From contig CAYJJI010000016.1 in assembly GCA_964370475.1 (NCBI GenBank), positions 1-21,048 on the forward strand: a stretch of 21,048 nt of DNA, written 5' to 3'. Positions within the stretch are counted from its first letter, which is position 1. Each line of letters begins with the position of its first letter. The notes under the pieces were generated by a model. The model was not told the DNA's origin and did not search any database. It was given only the letters and a program-made list of their open reading frames with translations. Positions 14,109 to 21,001 of the stretch are shown piece by piece. This stretch comes from CAYJCL01 sp964370475 (GTDB taxonomy: Bacteria > Bacillota_I > Bacilli_A > RF39 > UBA660). Made by a program: the position numbers and the translations under genes.

Positions 14109-14585
14109 ATGAATAAAAAAATATTTTTAATAGTTATATCAGTATTAATATTAGACCAAGTAAGTAAATCGATAATTAGTTCTATATTGACAAATCATGA
14201 ATCAATTATTGTAATAAAAGATTTCTTTTCATTAACATATTTACAAAACTATGGTGTAGCATTTGGAATACTAGAAAACAATTACATAATAATATACATA
14301 GCTACATTTGCATGTGCTATAGCATTATATAAATTTATGTATTCATTTAAAGAAAATAAAAGAAATATAATTGCATTTGGATTAACAATCGGTGGACTTA
14401 TCGGAAACTTAATAGATAGAATATTCTTTGGATATGTTAAAGATTTCTTGGCATTTGAAATAGGAAATTATCATTTTCCTATATTCAACATAAGCGATAT
14501 CGGAGTTGTAGTAGGAGTATTACTCCTTATGTATGCAGTAATAAAAGGAGAAGATAAAAATGGAATTAGTATCAAAGATAAATAA
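14109..14585 (+). CDS. lspA: Lipoprotein signal peptidase (signal peptidase II)
   Basis: 158 residues, normal length. LspA cleaves the signal peptide of prolipoproteins in the membrane. Four hydrophobic segments are visible (about 4-14, 57-76, 87-104, 130-146). Conserved parts are DQVSK (16-20), NYGVAFGIL (47-55), GGLIGNLIDR (95-104) and the two catalytic aspartates Asp112 (YVKDFLAF) and Asp130 (FNISD). The usual Ala in GAAF and FNxAD is Val and Ser here. rluD begins 26 bases inside its end, in another frame, the same pairing as lspA-ylyB in Bacillus. Confidence 0.95.
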   Translation: MNKKIFLIVISVLILDQVSKSIISSILTNHESIIVIKDFFSLTYLQNYGVAFGILENNYIIIYIATFACAIALYKFMYSFKENKRNIIAFGLTIGGLIGNLIDRIFFGYVKDFLAFEIGNYHFPIFNISDIGVVVGVLLLMYAVIKGEDKNGISIKDK

Positions 14586-15438
14586 AGAGAGAATAGATAA
14601 ATATTTAGCGAATGAAACAGAATATTCAAGAGCAACTATCGCTAAAATGATTGAAAATGATTATATATTAGTAAATGATAATAAAATCAAAAACAATTAC
14701 CAAGTAAAAGAAGGAGATATAATTAATATCGATGAATCATTCAAAGAAGAAATAAATCTACTACCGCAAGAAATGGATTTAGACATAGTATTTGAAGATG
14801 AATATTTACTAGTAGTTAATAAACAAAGTGGAGTAGTAGTTCATCCAGGAAGTGGAAACTACAATAACACTTTGGTTAATGGATTGTTATATCACACTAA
14901 CTTAAGTACAAATGACGAAGAAAGACCAGGAATTGTTCATAGAATAGATAAAGATACAAGCGGATTGTTAATAGTAGCTAAAAACAATGAAGTGCACAAC
15001 TTACTTACAGAATGTTTTAAAAACAAAACAATCAAAAGAAAGTATATTGCCCTATTAACAGGAGTATTCCCTCATAATAGTGCAACAATAGACGCTCCAA
15101 TAGGTAGAGATCCATTAAACAGAAAGAAAATGGCTGTAACAGAGTATAACTCAAAATCAGCAGTAACACACCTGAAAGTACTAGAAAGATATAAAGCTTA
15201 CACCCTTGCCAGCATGGTATTGGAAACAGGAAGAACACACCAAATAAGAGTTCATACTAATTATATAGGATATCCAATATATAACGATCCGGTTTACACT
15301 AATAAAAAATGCAGCCAATTTGGCCAATTTCTCCATTCAAGCGAAATGGAATTAATTCATCCAATAACAAAAAAAGAAATGAAATTTACTGCAGATTTAC
15401 CAGTATACTTTCAAAACTTTCTTAACGAATTAGAATAA
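14560..15438 (+). CDS. rluD: RluD-type 23S rRNA pseudouridine synthase
   Basis: 292 residues. An S4 RNA-binding domain (about 7-60, ERIDKYLANETEYSRATIAKMI) is followed by the pseudouridine synthase domain with catalytic Asp130 in HRIDKDTSGLLIVAKN, and GRTHQIRVH near 225. The product modifies 23S rRNA (or tRNA in some relatives). GGAGAAGAT precedes ATG. It overlaps lspA by 26 bases and is ten bases from the rhomboid gene, so these three are one operon. Confidence 0.92.
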   Translation: MELVSKINKERIDKYLANETEYSRATIAKMIENDYILVNDNKIKNNYQVKEGDIINIDESFKEEINLLPQEMDLDIVFEDEYLLVVNKQSGVVVHPGSGNYNNTLVNGLLYHTNLSTNDEERPGIVHRIDKDTSGLLIVAKNNEVHNLLTECFKNKTIKRKYIALLTGVFPHNSATIDAPIGRDPLNRKKMAVTEYNSKSAVTHLKVLERYKAYTLASMVLETGRTHQIRVHTNYIGYPIYNDPVYTNKKCSQFGQFLHSSEMELIHPITKKEMKFTADLPVYFQNFLNELE

Positions 15439-15448
15439 AGGAGTCAAA

Positions 15449-16597
15449 ATGAGTACAATTACTATTGAAAATAAAGAAGATTTAATAATGCGTTTAGTTC
15501 ATTACTTTATTACAGAAGAAAAATATACTCCTATCGTAGTAAACGGAGTATCAAATGAAATATGGTTAGAAAACGTTGGAGCACCAATAGGTATTATAAG
15601 AATAAATTCTAATTATATTCATAATATGGAACAACTAAAATTTGATACAATAAAAACAAAAAGTGTCGTTAAACAAATAAAAAAGAAAACATTATCATTT
15701 AAAATGAATTCTCTAAACATCTTACTAAATATCAATGAAAATGTTAAAATAGTTGAAGATGAAAGAGTAGAAATAACAAAATTAAAGAGCATTGAAGATA
15801 TCGATAATGATAAACTATTAAACGAAAGATTCCCAAACATTAAAGATAAACTTATTAAAGATTTAGAAGGTGTCGATTTAATAATGAATGTAACAAAAGA
15901 GATAAACGAACAAACAGAAAAAAACAATAAAACCTATGAAAAAACATTCAAGAAAAAAAGATTGATTGTAACACCAATCATTATTGCAATATGCCTAGTA
16001 ATGTATTTAATAACAATGATGTATAGTGATAGAGACTTAGCTTATGTACTGCTAGATTTAGGTGCAGTATATGGACCTAATATAGCACAAGGAGAGTTCT
16101 ATCGACTGCTAACAGGAACATTCCTACACGCAAGTATTACTCATATACTATTTAATATGTATTCATTATTTATAATAGGTACCCAAGTAGAAACATATTT
16201 CGGAAGAACAAAATACTTATCAGTATATATAGTAAGTGCATTATCAGGAAGTTTCTTGTCAATTATTTTAGGAAATTCAATTTCAGTTGGTGCATCAGGA
16301 GCAATATTCGGTCTCCTTGGAGCCTTAGCTTATTTTGGATACTACCATAGAGTTTATATGGGTTCAGTATTAACTAAACAAATACTACCAGTAATAGCTC
16401 TTAACTTAATGTTAGGGTTTATGGTAAGTGGAGTAGATAACGCTGCACACGTAGGAGGATTAATTGGAGGCTTTTTAGCAACGATGGCCCTTGGACTAGG
16501 TGAAACTGACAACAAAACAAATCGTATTCACGGTAAAATAGTGTTAGCACTATATTTTGCATTTTTAATATATGTAACATTCTTTATAAAATATTAA
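15449..16597 (+). CDS. GluP/YqgP-like rhomboid intramembrane protease
   Basis: 382 residues. The N-terminal 170 residues are soluble and lysine-rich, as in Bacillus GluP (YqgP). The rest is a rhomboid domain with about seven hydrophobic segments. Catalytic elements: Asn236 in HILFNMYSL, Ser283 in GASGAIFG and His334 in NAAHVGGLIGG. Rhomboids cut membrane proteins within or next to their helices; GluP helps membrane protein quality control. AAGGAGTC precedes the ATG. Confidence 0.93.
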   Translation: MSTITIENKEDLIMRLVHYFITEEKYTPIVVNGVSNEIWLENVGAPIGIIRINSNYIHNMEQLKFDTIKTKSVVKQIKKKTLSFKMNSLNILLNINENVKIVEDERVEITKLKSIEDIDNDKLLNERFPNIKDKLIKDLEGVDLIMNVTKEINEQTEKNNKTYEKTFKKKRLIVTPIIIAICLVMYLITMMYSDRDLAYVLLDLGAVYGPNIAQGEFYRLLTGTFLHASITHILFNMYSLFIIGTQVETYFGRTKYLSVYIVSALSGSFLSIILGNSISVGASGAIFGLLGALAYFGYYHRVYMGSVLTKQILPVIALNLMLGFMVSGVDNAAHVGGLIGGFLATMALGLGETDNKTNRIHGKIVLALYFAFLIYVTFFIKY

Positions 16598-16643
16598 TAG
16601 GAATAACAAAAAAAGAGCAGTATATATATTAGTAGGTGATATT

Positions 16644-16817
16644 ATGCAAGAATTATTAAATGATCTAGATTTTTTAGAAAAGTTCCTAGAAAAATACCTG
16701 CAAAAAGAAAAGAACAGCTTACGAGGAAAAGTAAAAATAATCAGCATCACCCAAAATGAAGCAAAATTAGAAGTAGACGAAGAAGAAATAACCATAAAAA
16801 TAGGTACTAGTAAATAG
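16644..16817 (+). CDS. Small acidic/basic protein of unknown function (57 aa)
   Basis: The frame starts at ATG 16644 with a perfect AGGTGATATT ribosome-binding site and ends at TAG 16815-16817 within a terminator stem. The product begins MQELLNDLDFLEKFLEKYLQ (an amphipathic helix), then a lysine-rich turn, then two likely beta strands (KVKIISIT, AKLEVDEEEITIKI). I do not recognise a family. It could be read from the rhomboid transcript 46 bases upstream or from a TATATA/TATATT -10 at 16621-16630. Convergent with gatD. Confidence 0.65.
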   Translation: MQELLNDLDFLEKFLEKYLQKEKNSLRGKVKIISITQNEAKLEVDEEEITIKIGTSK

Positions 16818-16829
16818 TACCTATTTTTT
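16796..16829. terminator. Bidirectional terminator between the 57-aa gene and gatD
   Basis: AAAAATAGGTACTA (16796-16809) and TAGTACCTATTTTT (16815-16828) form a perfect 14-bp stem with a five-base loop. Both stop codons (16815-16817 plus, 16821-16823 minus) lie in the right arm. Confidence 0.9.
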
Positions 16830-17519
16830 AAAGTTATTAATATATTCATGATAAGCAATATAACTTACATCTTCATCAACTTTTATATATTCAATATCAT
16901 TAGCTTTTAAAATTAATTTAACAAAATATTCATTTAAATAAGGATTTCTTACAAGAATAGGACCTAATAAATAAGTACCATAAAAACCATCTTTTAAAAC
17001 ACCCTCACTCATAACACCAGGTTTAAATCCAGTACCACTATTAACTTTAAAAATACCATCACACTCATCAATAACAGTTTCACGATTAGAAAATCCAATA
17101 ATTTCTTCTTTGATTAAATCACTAGAATAGAATTGTTCACCAACAATTCTAAAATCTATTTTCCTAGCAGTATAAGAAAATATTCCTAAACCATCATAAC
17201 TATTTTCATCAACAATAAACTTATCACCAAAAATAGAAATAGTATCTCCAGTTATCAAAAATAAATTCTTATAATTTTTCAAGTCATTAATATACTTCTT
17301 TAAATCTTCAAGAACTAATAAAGTGTTATTTATAGTTCCTTCTCCAATATAACAAAAATCATAATTAGAAAAAACAATCTTATCTCCAATACTTAAAAAA
17401 TCTACTACAACATTAACATTTTGCTTTTCAACATATTTCACTAAAGCCCTTACATTTCCATTCTCTCCGTATAAATTCATCAAATCATAATATAAATGAG
17501 CTATTCTAATTGTTTTCAT
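16821..17519 (-). CDS. gatD: GatD-like glutamine amidotransferase subunit lacking catalytic Cys and His
   Basis: 232 residues from ATG 17519 (AGGTGGATA upstream; a TTG at 17531 is rejected). GatD with MurT amidates D-Glu in lipid II, supplying ammonia from glutamine. HLYYDLMNLYGENGNVRAL (8-26) and YIGEGT (57-62, relatives GGG) are GatD-like, as is GLGIF (110-114). But the nucleophile motif ICGGYQ reads ITGDTI, so Cys is Thr90, and the histidine motif GTYLHGP reads GTYLLGP (181-187), so His is Leu185. The frame is intact, so this is a maintained protein, not a decaying gene. It overlaps murT by 14 bases. It may be a structural partner, or MurT may use free ammonia; both are inference. Confidence 0.8.
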   Translation of the reverse strand: MKTIRIAHLYYDLMNLYGENGNVRALVKYVEKQNVNVVVDFLSIGDKIVFSNYDFCYIGEGTINNTLLVLEDLKKYINDLKNYKNLFLITGDTISIFGDKFIVDENSYDGLGIFSYTARKIDFRIVGEQFYSSDLIKEEIIGFSNRETVIDECDGIFKVNSGTGFKPGVMSEGVLKDGFYGTYLLGPILVRNPYLNEYFVKLILKANDIEYIKVDEDVSYIAYHEYINNFKK

Positions 17520-18840
17520 TATCCACCTCAATAATTTCTTTTATTACAGCAGTCATATCAAAACAAACCATCGTAAATATTTTTCCTTTACTATCATCAA
17601 TAATAGATTTTAAATTATTAATATCATCTACCATTTTAATCTTATTACTTGAAATGCCAGTATATTCCAATCTAGTTGCAACATCATATCTAAACCTACC
17701 AACTAAAATAACTTTATCAATATAAGGATCATTTAAATATTCAAACTCAACATCATATAACCATGATAAATCATTAAATTTATATCTCCTAGAAACATTA
17801 TCGAATCCTAAAATAACAGTTTTCTCATTTTTATAATTATTAATATATTTTAAAGATTGATAATAACTTAAGGCATTTTCATTTTTAGTTTCTAACATTA
17901 CTAAATTTCTATCTTGATAATTCAACTCTTTACCTCTTTTAGTATCTTTAATATTGTTAATGGCATCTATTACTAATTTTTCACTAATACCTAACTCCAT
18001 ACACAAAGAATAAGCACAAACAGTAAAATAAGCAGCATATAATATATCTTTAGAAAGAGATATATAATTCTTATTAATCATCATTGTTTTATCTAAAAGA
18101 TTTAAATTAGTAACTACATAATCAGGTTTACTTCTTTTAAATTCACAGTGCATGCATTTATAACTACCTATATGACCATAATGATAATAATCATATTTTA
18201 ACTTTTTAGCACATAAAGGACAATATCCAAAATCAACAGAATTAATTTTTATATCCTTATAAGAATCTTCAAATTTATCAATTCCATAAGTTATCACATT
18301 ATCATTTGTATATGAGAGTGTGTTAACCAAAGGATCATCAGCATTAATGATCAATTTAGTATTACTATCAATAGCTTTAAGTATGTCATTAAAAACAATA
18401 TTAGGATGCCCATTTCTACTAGGTTGATCTCTAGTAATATTAGTAATTATTAAATGAGTCATTTGCTTTTCACTAAATATAAGTTTTAAGTGTCTTTCAT
18501 CACATTCAAGTAACAAAACATCTTTTTTAAATTTTCCAGTTAAAGAACAATTATTTAAAATTAATGTTGTAGCAGCTAAAACACCATTACTACCACTATC
18601 ATTATATACATATGTTAAATCAGTTCTATCTAATACCTTTGCAATTAAAGAAGTAGTAGAACCCTTACCACTAGATCCTGTAACTGCAATAACATATTTC
18701 GGATATTTAACATCCTCCAATATTTTTTTAGAAAAATAATCATATACAACAAGACCTGGAAAAACAGTTCCGTTCTTTTTAAATAATTTACATACAAAAG
18801 ATATGATTCTACATATTAAAACTCCAATAAAAATTCTCAT
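17506..18840 (-). CDS. murT: MurT-type Mur ligase (lipid II isoglutaminyl synthase subunit)
   Basis: 444 residues from ATG 18840, with AGGTGATATT upstream; a longer frame reaching 18897 has no such site. MurT activates the D-Glu carboxylate of lipid II with ATP for amidation. Seen: the P-loop VTGSSGKGSTTS (53-64), LLECDE with Glu112, NITRDQPSRNGH (134-145, relatives N.FRDQ.DRYGE), the NADDP segment (166-170), and a zinc ribbon with Cys207, Cys210, Cys229 and Cys232 inserted in the ATPase domain, a MurT hallmark. The C-terminal LSWLYDVEFE fits the DUF1727 domain that contacts GatD. It starts the murT-gatD operon; its -35 region overlaps a 0A-like box. Confidence 0.88.
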   Translation of the reverse strand: MRIFIGVLICRIISFVCKLFKKNGTVFPGLVVYDYFSKKILEDVKYPKYVIAVTGSSGKGSTTSLIAKVLDRTDLTYVYNDSGSNGVLAATTLILNNCSLTGKFKKDVLLLECDERHLKLIFSEKQMTHLIITNITRDQPSRNGHPNIVFNDILKAIDSNTKLIINADDPLVNTLSYTNDNVITYGIDKFEDSYKDIKINSVDFGYCPLCAKKLKYDYYHYGHIGSYKCMHCEFKRSKPDYVVTNLNLLDKTMMINKNYISLSKDILYAAYFTVCAYSLCMELGISEKLVIDAINNIKDTKRGKELNYQDRNLVMLETKNENALSYYQSLKYINNYKNEKTVILGFDNVSRRYKFNDLSWLYDVEFEYLNDPYIDKVILVGRFRYDVATRLEYTGISSNKIKMVDDINNLKSIIDDSKGKIFTMVCFDMTAVIKEIIEVDNENN

Positions 18841-18843
18841 AAT

Positions 18844-18931
18844 ATCACCTAAAAAAATTATAACATATTTTGACATTCTTTGTCGAAAATATATCAAAAA
18901 TAAAAATAAAAGTTATAATGAAATAGGTGAT
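18844..18931. promoter_or_regulatory. Divergent promoters with a central Spo0A-box-like site
   Basis: Minus strand: extended -10 TGT-TATAAT (TATAAT at 18862-18857) and AGGTGAT (18850-18844) for murT. Plus strand: TATAAT (18914-18919) and AGGTGAT (18925-18931) for the small gene at 18935. Between them TTTGTCGAAAA (18879-18889) matches the Bacillus 0A box; it is 16 bases upstream of the murT -10, i.e. at its -35, and 24 bases upstream of the other -10. GACA and TGTC at 18872-18884 also form a small inverted repeat. Confidence 0.55.
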
Positions 18932-18934
18932 ATT

Positions 18935-19162
18935 ATGGATATATTTTATACAAACGAAACATTGTATGTTAATATGATAGAAGCGGTAGATAATCTAAAT
19001 TTTACAAGAATGAAGAAGAAAGTATATAAAATATTAGAAGACTACAAAATACAAAACATTGAATTAAAATTCATAAATGATAATAATATAAATAAAGAAA
19101 TTGTAGATTCATTTATAGAAGAAAGTAAATGTAAATACCATGCAAAAGTTAAATATAAATGA
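18935..19162 (+). CDS. Small protein of unknown function (75 aa)
   Basis: 75 residues from ATG 18935, which has AGGTGATATT upstream; a frame extending back to 18803 has no ribosome-binding site and runs through the murT promoter. The product is soluble: strand (TLYVNMIEA), helix (FTRMKKKVYKILEDY), strand (QNIELKFIN), helix (KEIVDSFIEESK). This alternation is reminiscent of a truncated STAS (anti-anti-sigma) domain, but the match is weak and the phosphorylated Ser site is not visible. It shares its control region with murT. Confidence 0.65.
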   Translation: MDIFYTNETLYVNMIEAVDNLNFTRMKKKVYKILEDYKIQNIELKFINDNNINKEIVDSFIEESKCKYHAKVKYK

Positions 19163-19182
19163 TTTATTTTAATATGGAAATA

Positions 19183-19204
19183 TAGTATAATCATCTATGA
19201 GGTG
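19183..19204 (+). promoter_or_regulatory. Promoter of the membrane protein gene at 19209
   Basis: TAGTATAAT (19183-19191) is a good -10, 17 bases before the ATG, with GAGGTG (19199-19204) between. Transcription would begin near 19198, so an in-frame ATG at 19197 cannot be the start. Confidence 0.6.
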
Positions 19205-19208
19205 CAGT

Positions 19209-19667
19209 ATGGAAAAAATATTAATATTAATTTCATTCCTTCCTTGGCTATTATGTTATATGAAGGAAAGTTTATATTATACAAAAAAAGTAAATCATCG
19301 AAATTATTCATTTAATTATATAAAAAAAGAAATACTAGAAAGTAAATACATTTATAAAATAATTTTACTGGGTATATATGTTTATTTTTACACATATGAA
19401 ATTTCAACATTAAATAGTGCTATATTTATAGTTATATCAATCAGTTTGTTGCTAATAAATAGAAAAAACAAAACATCCTTAAAGGCTGGTTTAAATACAA
19501 TAAAAACACTAATAGGATTTTGTATATCAGCAATACCATTTATATATTATTACTTAAGCGATGATATAGCAAATACATATATAATATTGATAATATATAT
19601 ATCATTAACTAAATATATAACAATCTTAGTAGATATTATCTATAAGCAAATAAAAAAAATAATATGA
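19209..19667 (+). CDS. Small multi-pass membrane protein of unknown function
   Basis: 152 residues from ATG 19209. Hydrophobic segments at about 2-16, 47-62, 66-81, 95-114 and 118-138, with a lysine-rich cytoplasmic-looking stretch after the first. The pattern (short first helix, then a Tyr/Asn/Lys-rich stretch KKVNHRNYSFNYIKK, then helix pairs split by NRKNKTSLKAGLNTIK) recalls the N-terminal membrane domain fused to MurF-type ligases in some Firmicutes. Here it would stand alone, close to murT. This likeness is from memory and weak. Its TGA stop lies in the terminator shared with prs. Confidence 0.65.
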   Translation: MEKILILISFLPWLLCYMKESLYYTKKVNHRNYSFNYIKKEILESKYIYKIILLGIYVYFYTYEISTLNSAIFIVISISLLLINRKNKTSLKAGLNTIKTLIGFCISAIPFIYYYLSDDIANTYIILIIYISLTKYITILVDIIYKQIKKII

Positions 19668-19684
19668 TTTCATATTATTTTTTT
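19653..19684. terminator. Bidirectional terminator between the membrane protein gene and prs
   Basis: AAAAAAATAATATG (19653-19666) and CATATTATTTTTTT (19671-19684) form a 14-bp stem with loop ATTT. The plus stop TGA (19665-19667) and the minus stop TAA (19677-19675) are both inside. Confidence 0.85.
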
Positions 19685-20760
19685 AATGATTTAACTTTAG
19701 CTAATAATGTGGATCTTCCGTTTTGATACTGTTCCAAAGATTCACTATGATTTAATGAGTTAATAATTTTAGCTACTAATTTAGAACAGTTAACATCATG
19801 ATACCATTCTTGAGCTTTAATAGACGCTGGTACATAAGATAAATTAGTAGAATATAAACCATTCATTATTCCATTTTGGTAAGCTTCTTCGAATTTATCA
19901 ATCCCATTAGTCATTAAATTAAATGTAGTTGCAAATAAAACTTTATTAGCATGACGCTTTGTAAGTTCCTCAGCAACCTCAATGATTGAATCACCAGAAG
20001 ATATCATATCATCAACAATAATAATATTTTTACCCCTAACATCAGGACCGATGTACTTATGTTCAACAACAGGATTTTTTCCATTTATTACAACAGATAT
20101 ATCCCTTCTTTTATAAAATGATCCCATATCACATCCTAATATTTCAGAATAATACCTAGCTCTTTCACTAGCTCCAAAATCCGGTGCAACAACCAATATA
20201 TCATTTAAAATTCCTTCTTCGTTATTCAAAATACTAGTTAATATTTCATTAGTTGGATAAACATTTTCAAAAGGTAAATTAGGTATAGCATTAACCACAT
20301 TAGGATCATGCACATCGAAAGATACAATGTTAGAAGCTCCATAATAAGCTAACTCTTGTAAACTATTAGAACAATCTAAGCTCTCACGACCTTTTCTTTT
20401 ATGTTGTCTTGATGAGTATAAAAGGGGAGTGACAATATTCATTCTCTCAGCATGTCCCCCAATTGCAGACATTACTGCTTTTATATCATTGAAATGTTCA
20501 ACAGGACTCATATAATGAGTTCTTCCTCTAAAATTATAAGAAATATCATAATTACCTACATCCGATAATAAATAAACATCACTATCTCTAAGCGATTCAT
20601 TAATTTTAACTTTCCCCTCACCGCTAGAAAACTTTACAACATCAAAGTCAACAAAAAAATCATCATTAACATCGTTAAATGCTTTTAAATGTTCGTTAAC
20701 TTCACTACCTAATTCTCTACAATTAGGTAAAACCATTAATTTTAAATCTTTTACTTCCAT
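19675..20760 (-). CDS. prs: Ribose-phosphate pyrophosphokinase (PRPP synthetase), divergent
   Basis: 361 residues, longer than the usual 310-320 of bacterial Prs. The enzyme makes PRPP from ribose 5-phosphate and ATP for nucleotide, His and Trp synthesis. Marks: NFRGR (76-80) and HYMSPVEH, the ATP-loop YSSRQHKRKGRE (115-126, class I enzymes have YARQDRK), FDVHDP with His151, VAPDFGA with Asp194, and the PRPP-binding loop IIVDDMISSGDS (247-258). Sequence around these is divergent and resembles the longer Prs-like group known in Clostridia and relatives. Start: GAGGAGTAAGTAGTAA before ATG. Other phosphoribosyltransferase folds are unlikely since both halves are present. Confidence 0.88.
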   Translation of the reverse strand: MEVKDLKLMVLPNCRELGSEVNEHLKAFNDVNDDFFVDFDVVKFSSGEGKVKINESLRDSDVYLLSDVGNYDISYNFRGRTHYMSPVEHFNDIKAVMSAIGGHAERMNIVTPLLYSSRQHKRKGRESLDCSNSLQELAYYGASNIVSFDVHDPNVVNAIPNLPFENVYPTNEILTSILNNEEGILNDILVVAPDFGASERARYYSEILGCDMGSFYKRRDISVVINGKNPVVEHKYIGPDVRGKNIIIVDDMISSGDSIIEVAEELTKRHANKVLFATTFNLMTNGIDKFEEAYQNGIMNGLYSTNLSYVPASIKAQEWYHDVNCSKLVAKIINSLNHSESLEQYQNGRSTLLAKVKSLKK

Positions 20761-20786
20761 TTACTACTTACTCCTCTACAATAACA

Positions 20787-20814
20787 ATAATAGCACGATA
20801 CTAATAAAATACAA
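20787..20814 (-). promoter_or_regulatory. Candidate promoter of prs
   Basis: On the minus strand TTGTAT (20814-20809) and TATTAT (20792-20787) are 16 bases apart, upstream of GAGGAG. Confidence 0.45.
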
Positions 20815-20858
20815 AGTAACTATACTAAAATTTGACATAATTAATTATCCTAAAACCC

Positions 20859-21000
20859 TTGTAATTACTAGGAAAGTTTGATAAAATAAGCATGGCTTAA
20901 AAAAGCAAATAAACATATTTATGGATTTTATAACTCGAGTGCCGAAGAGGTGAGAAATAAAAGATGAAGTAAATAGGTGTTAAAACGAAGGAGGATTTTT
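20859..21000 (+). promoter_or_regulatory. Promoter and leader of rpsB
   Basis: TTGTAA (20859-20864) and extended -10 TGA-TAAAAT (20879-20887) are 17 bases apart. The predicted leader is about 105 bases, longest of the non-T-box leaders here. It contains a small GCTT/AAGC hairpin (near 20894-20905), the palindrome ACTCGAGT (20933-20940), and the near repeats CGAAGAGG and CGAAGGAGG, the second being the ribosome-binding site. I recognise no known riboswitch or ribosomal leader class. Confidence 0.55.
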
Positions 21001-21001
21001 T

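Noticed and set aside
18841..18897. Longer MurT N-terminus
   Set aside because: It would translate through the murT promoter; ATG 18840 has the standard ribosome-binding site.
18803..18934. Longer form of the small gene at 18935
   Set aside because: The added residues come from the antisense of murT and the divergent promoter region; AGGTGATATT marks ATG 18935.
19160..19162. TGA read as Trp (Mycoplasma code)
   Set aside because: TGA closes the surface protein, ylmC, the 18935 gene and the 19209 gene, while Trp is TGG in conserved positions; reading through 19160 would run out of frame into the next gene.
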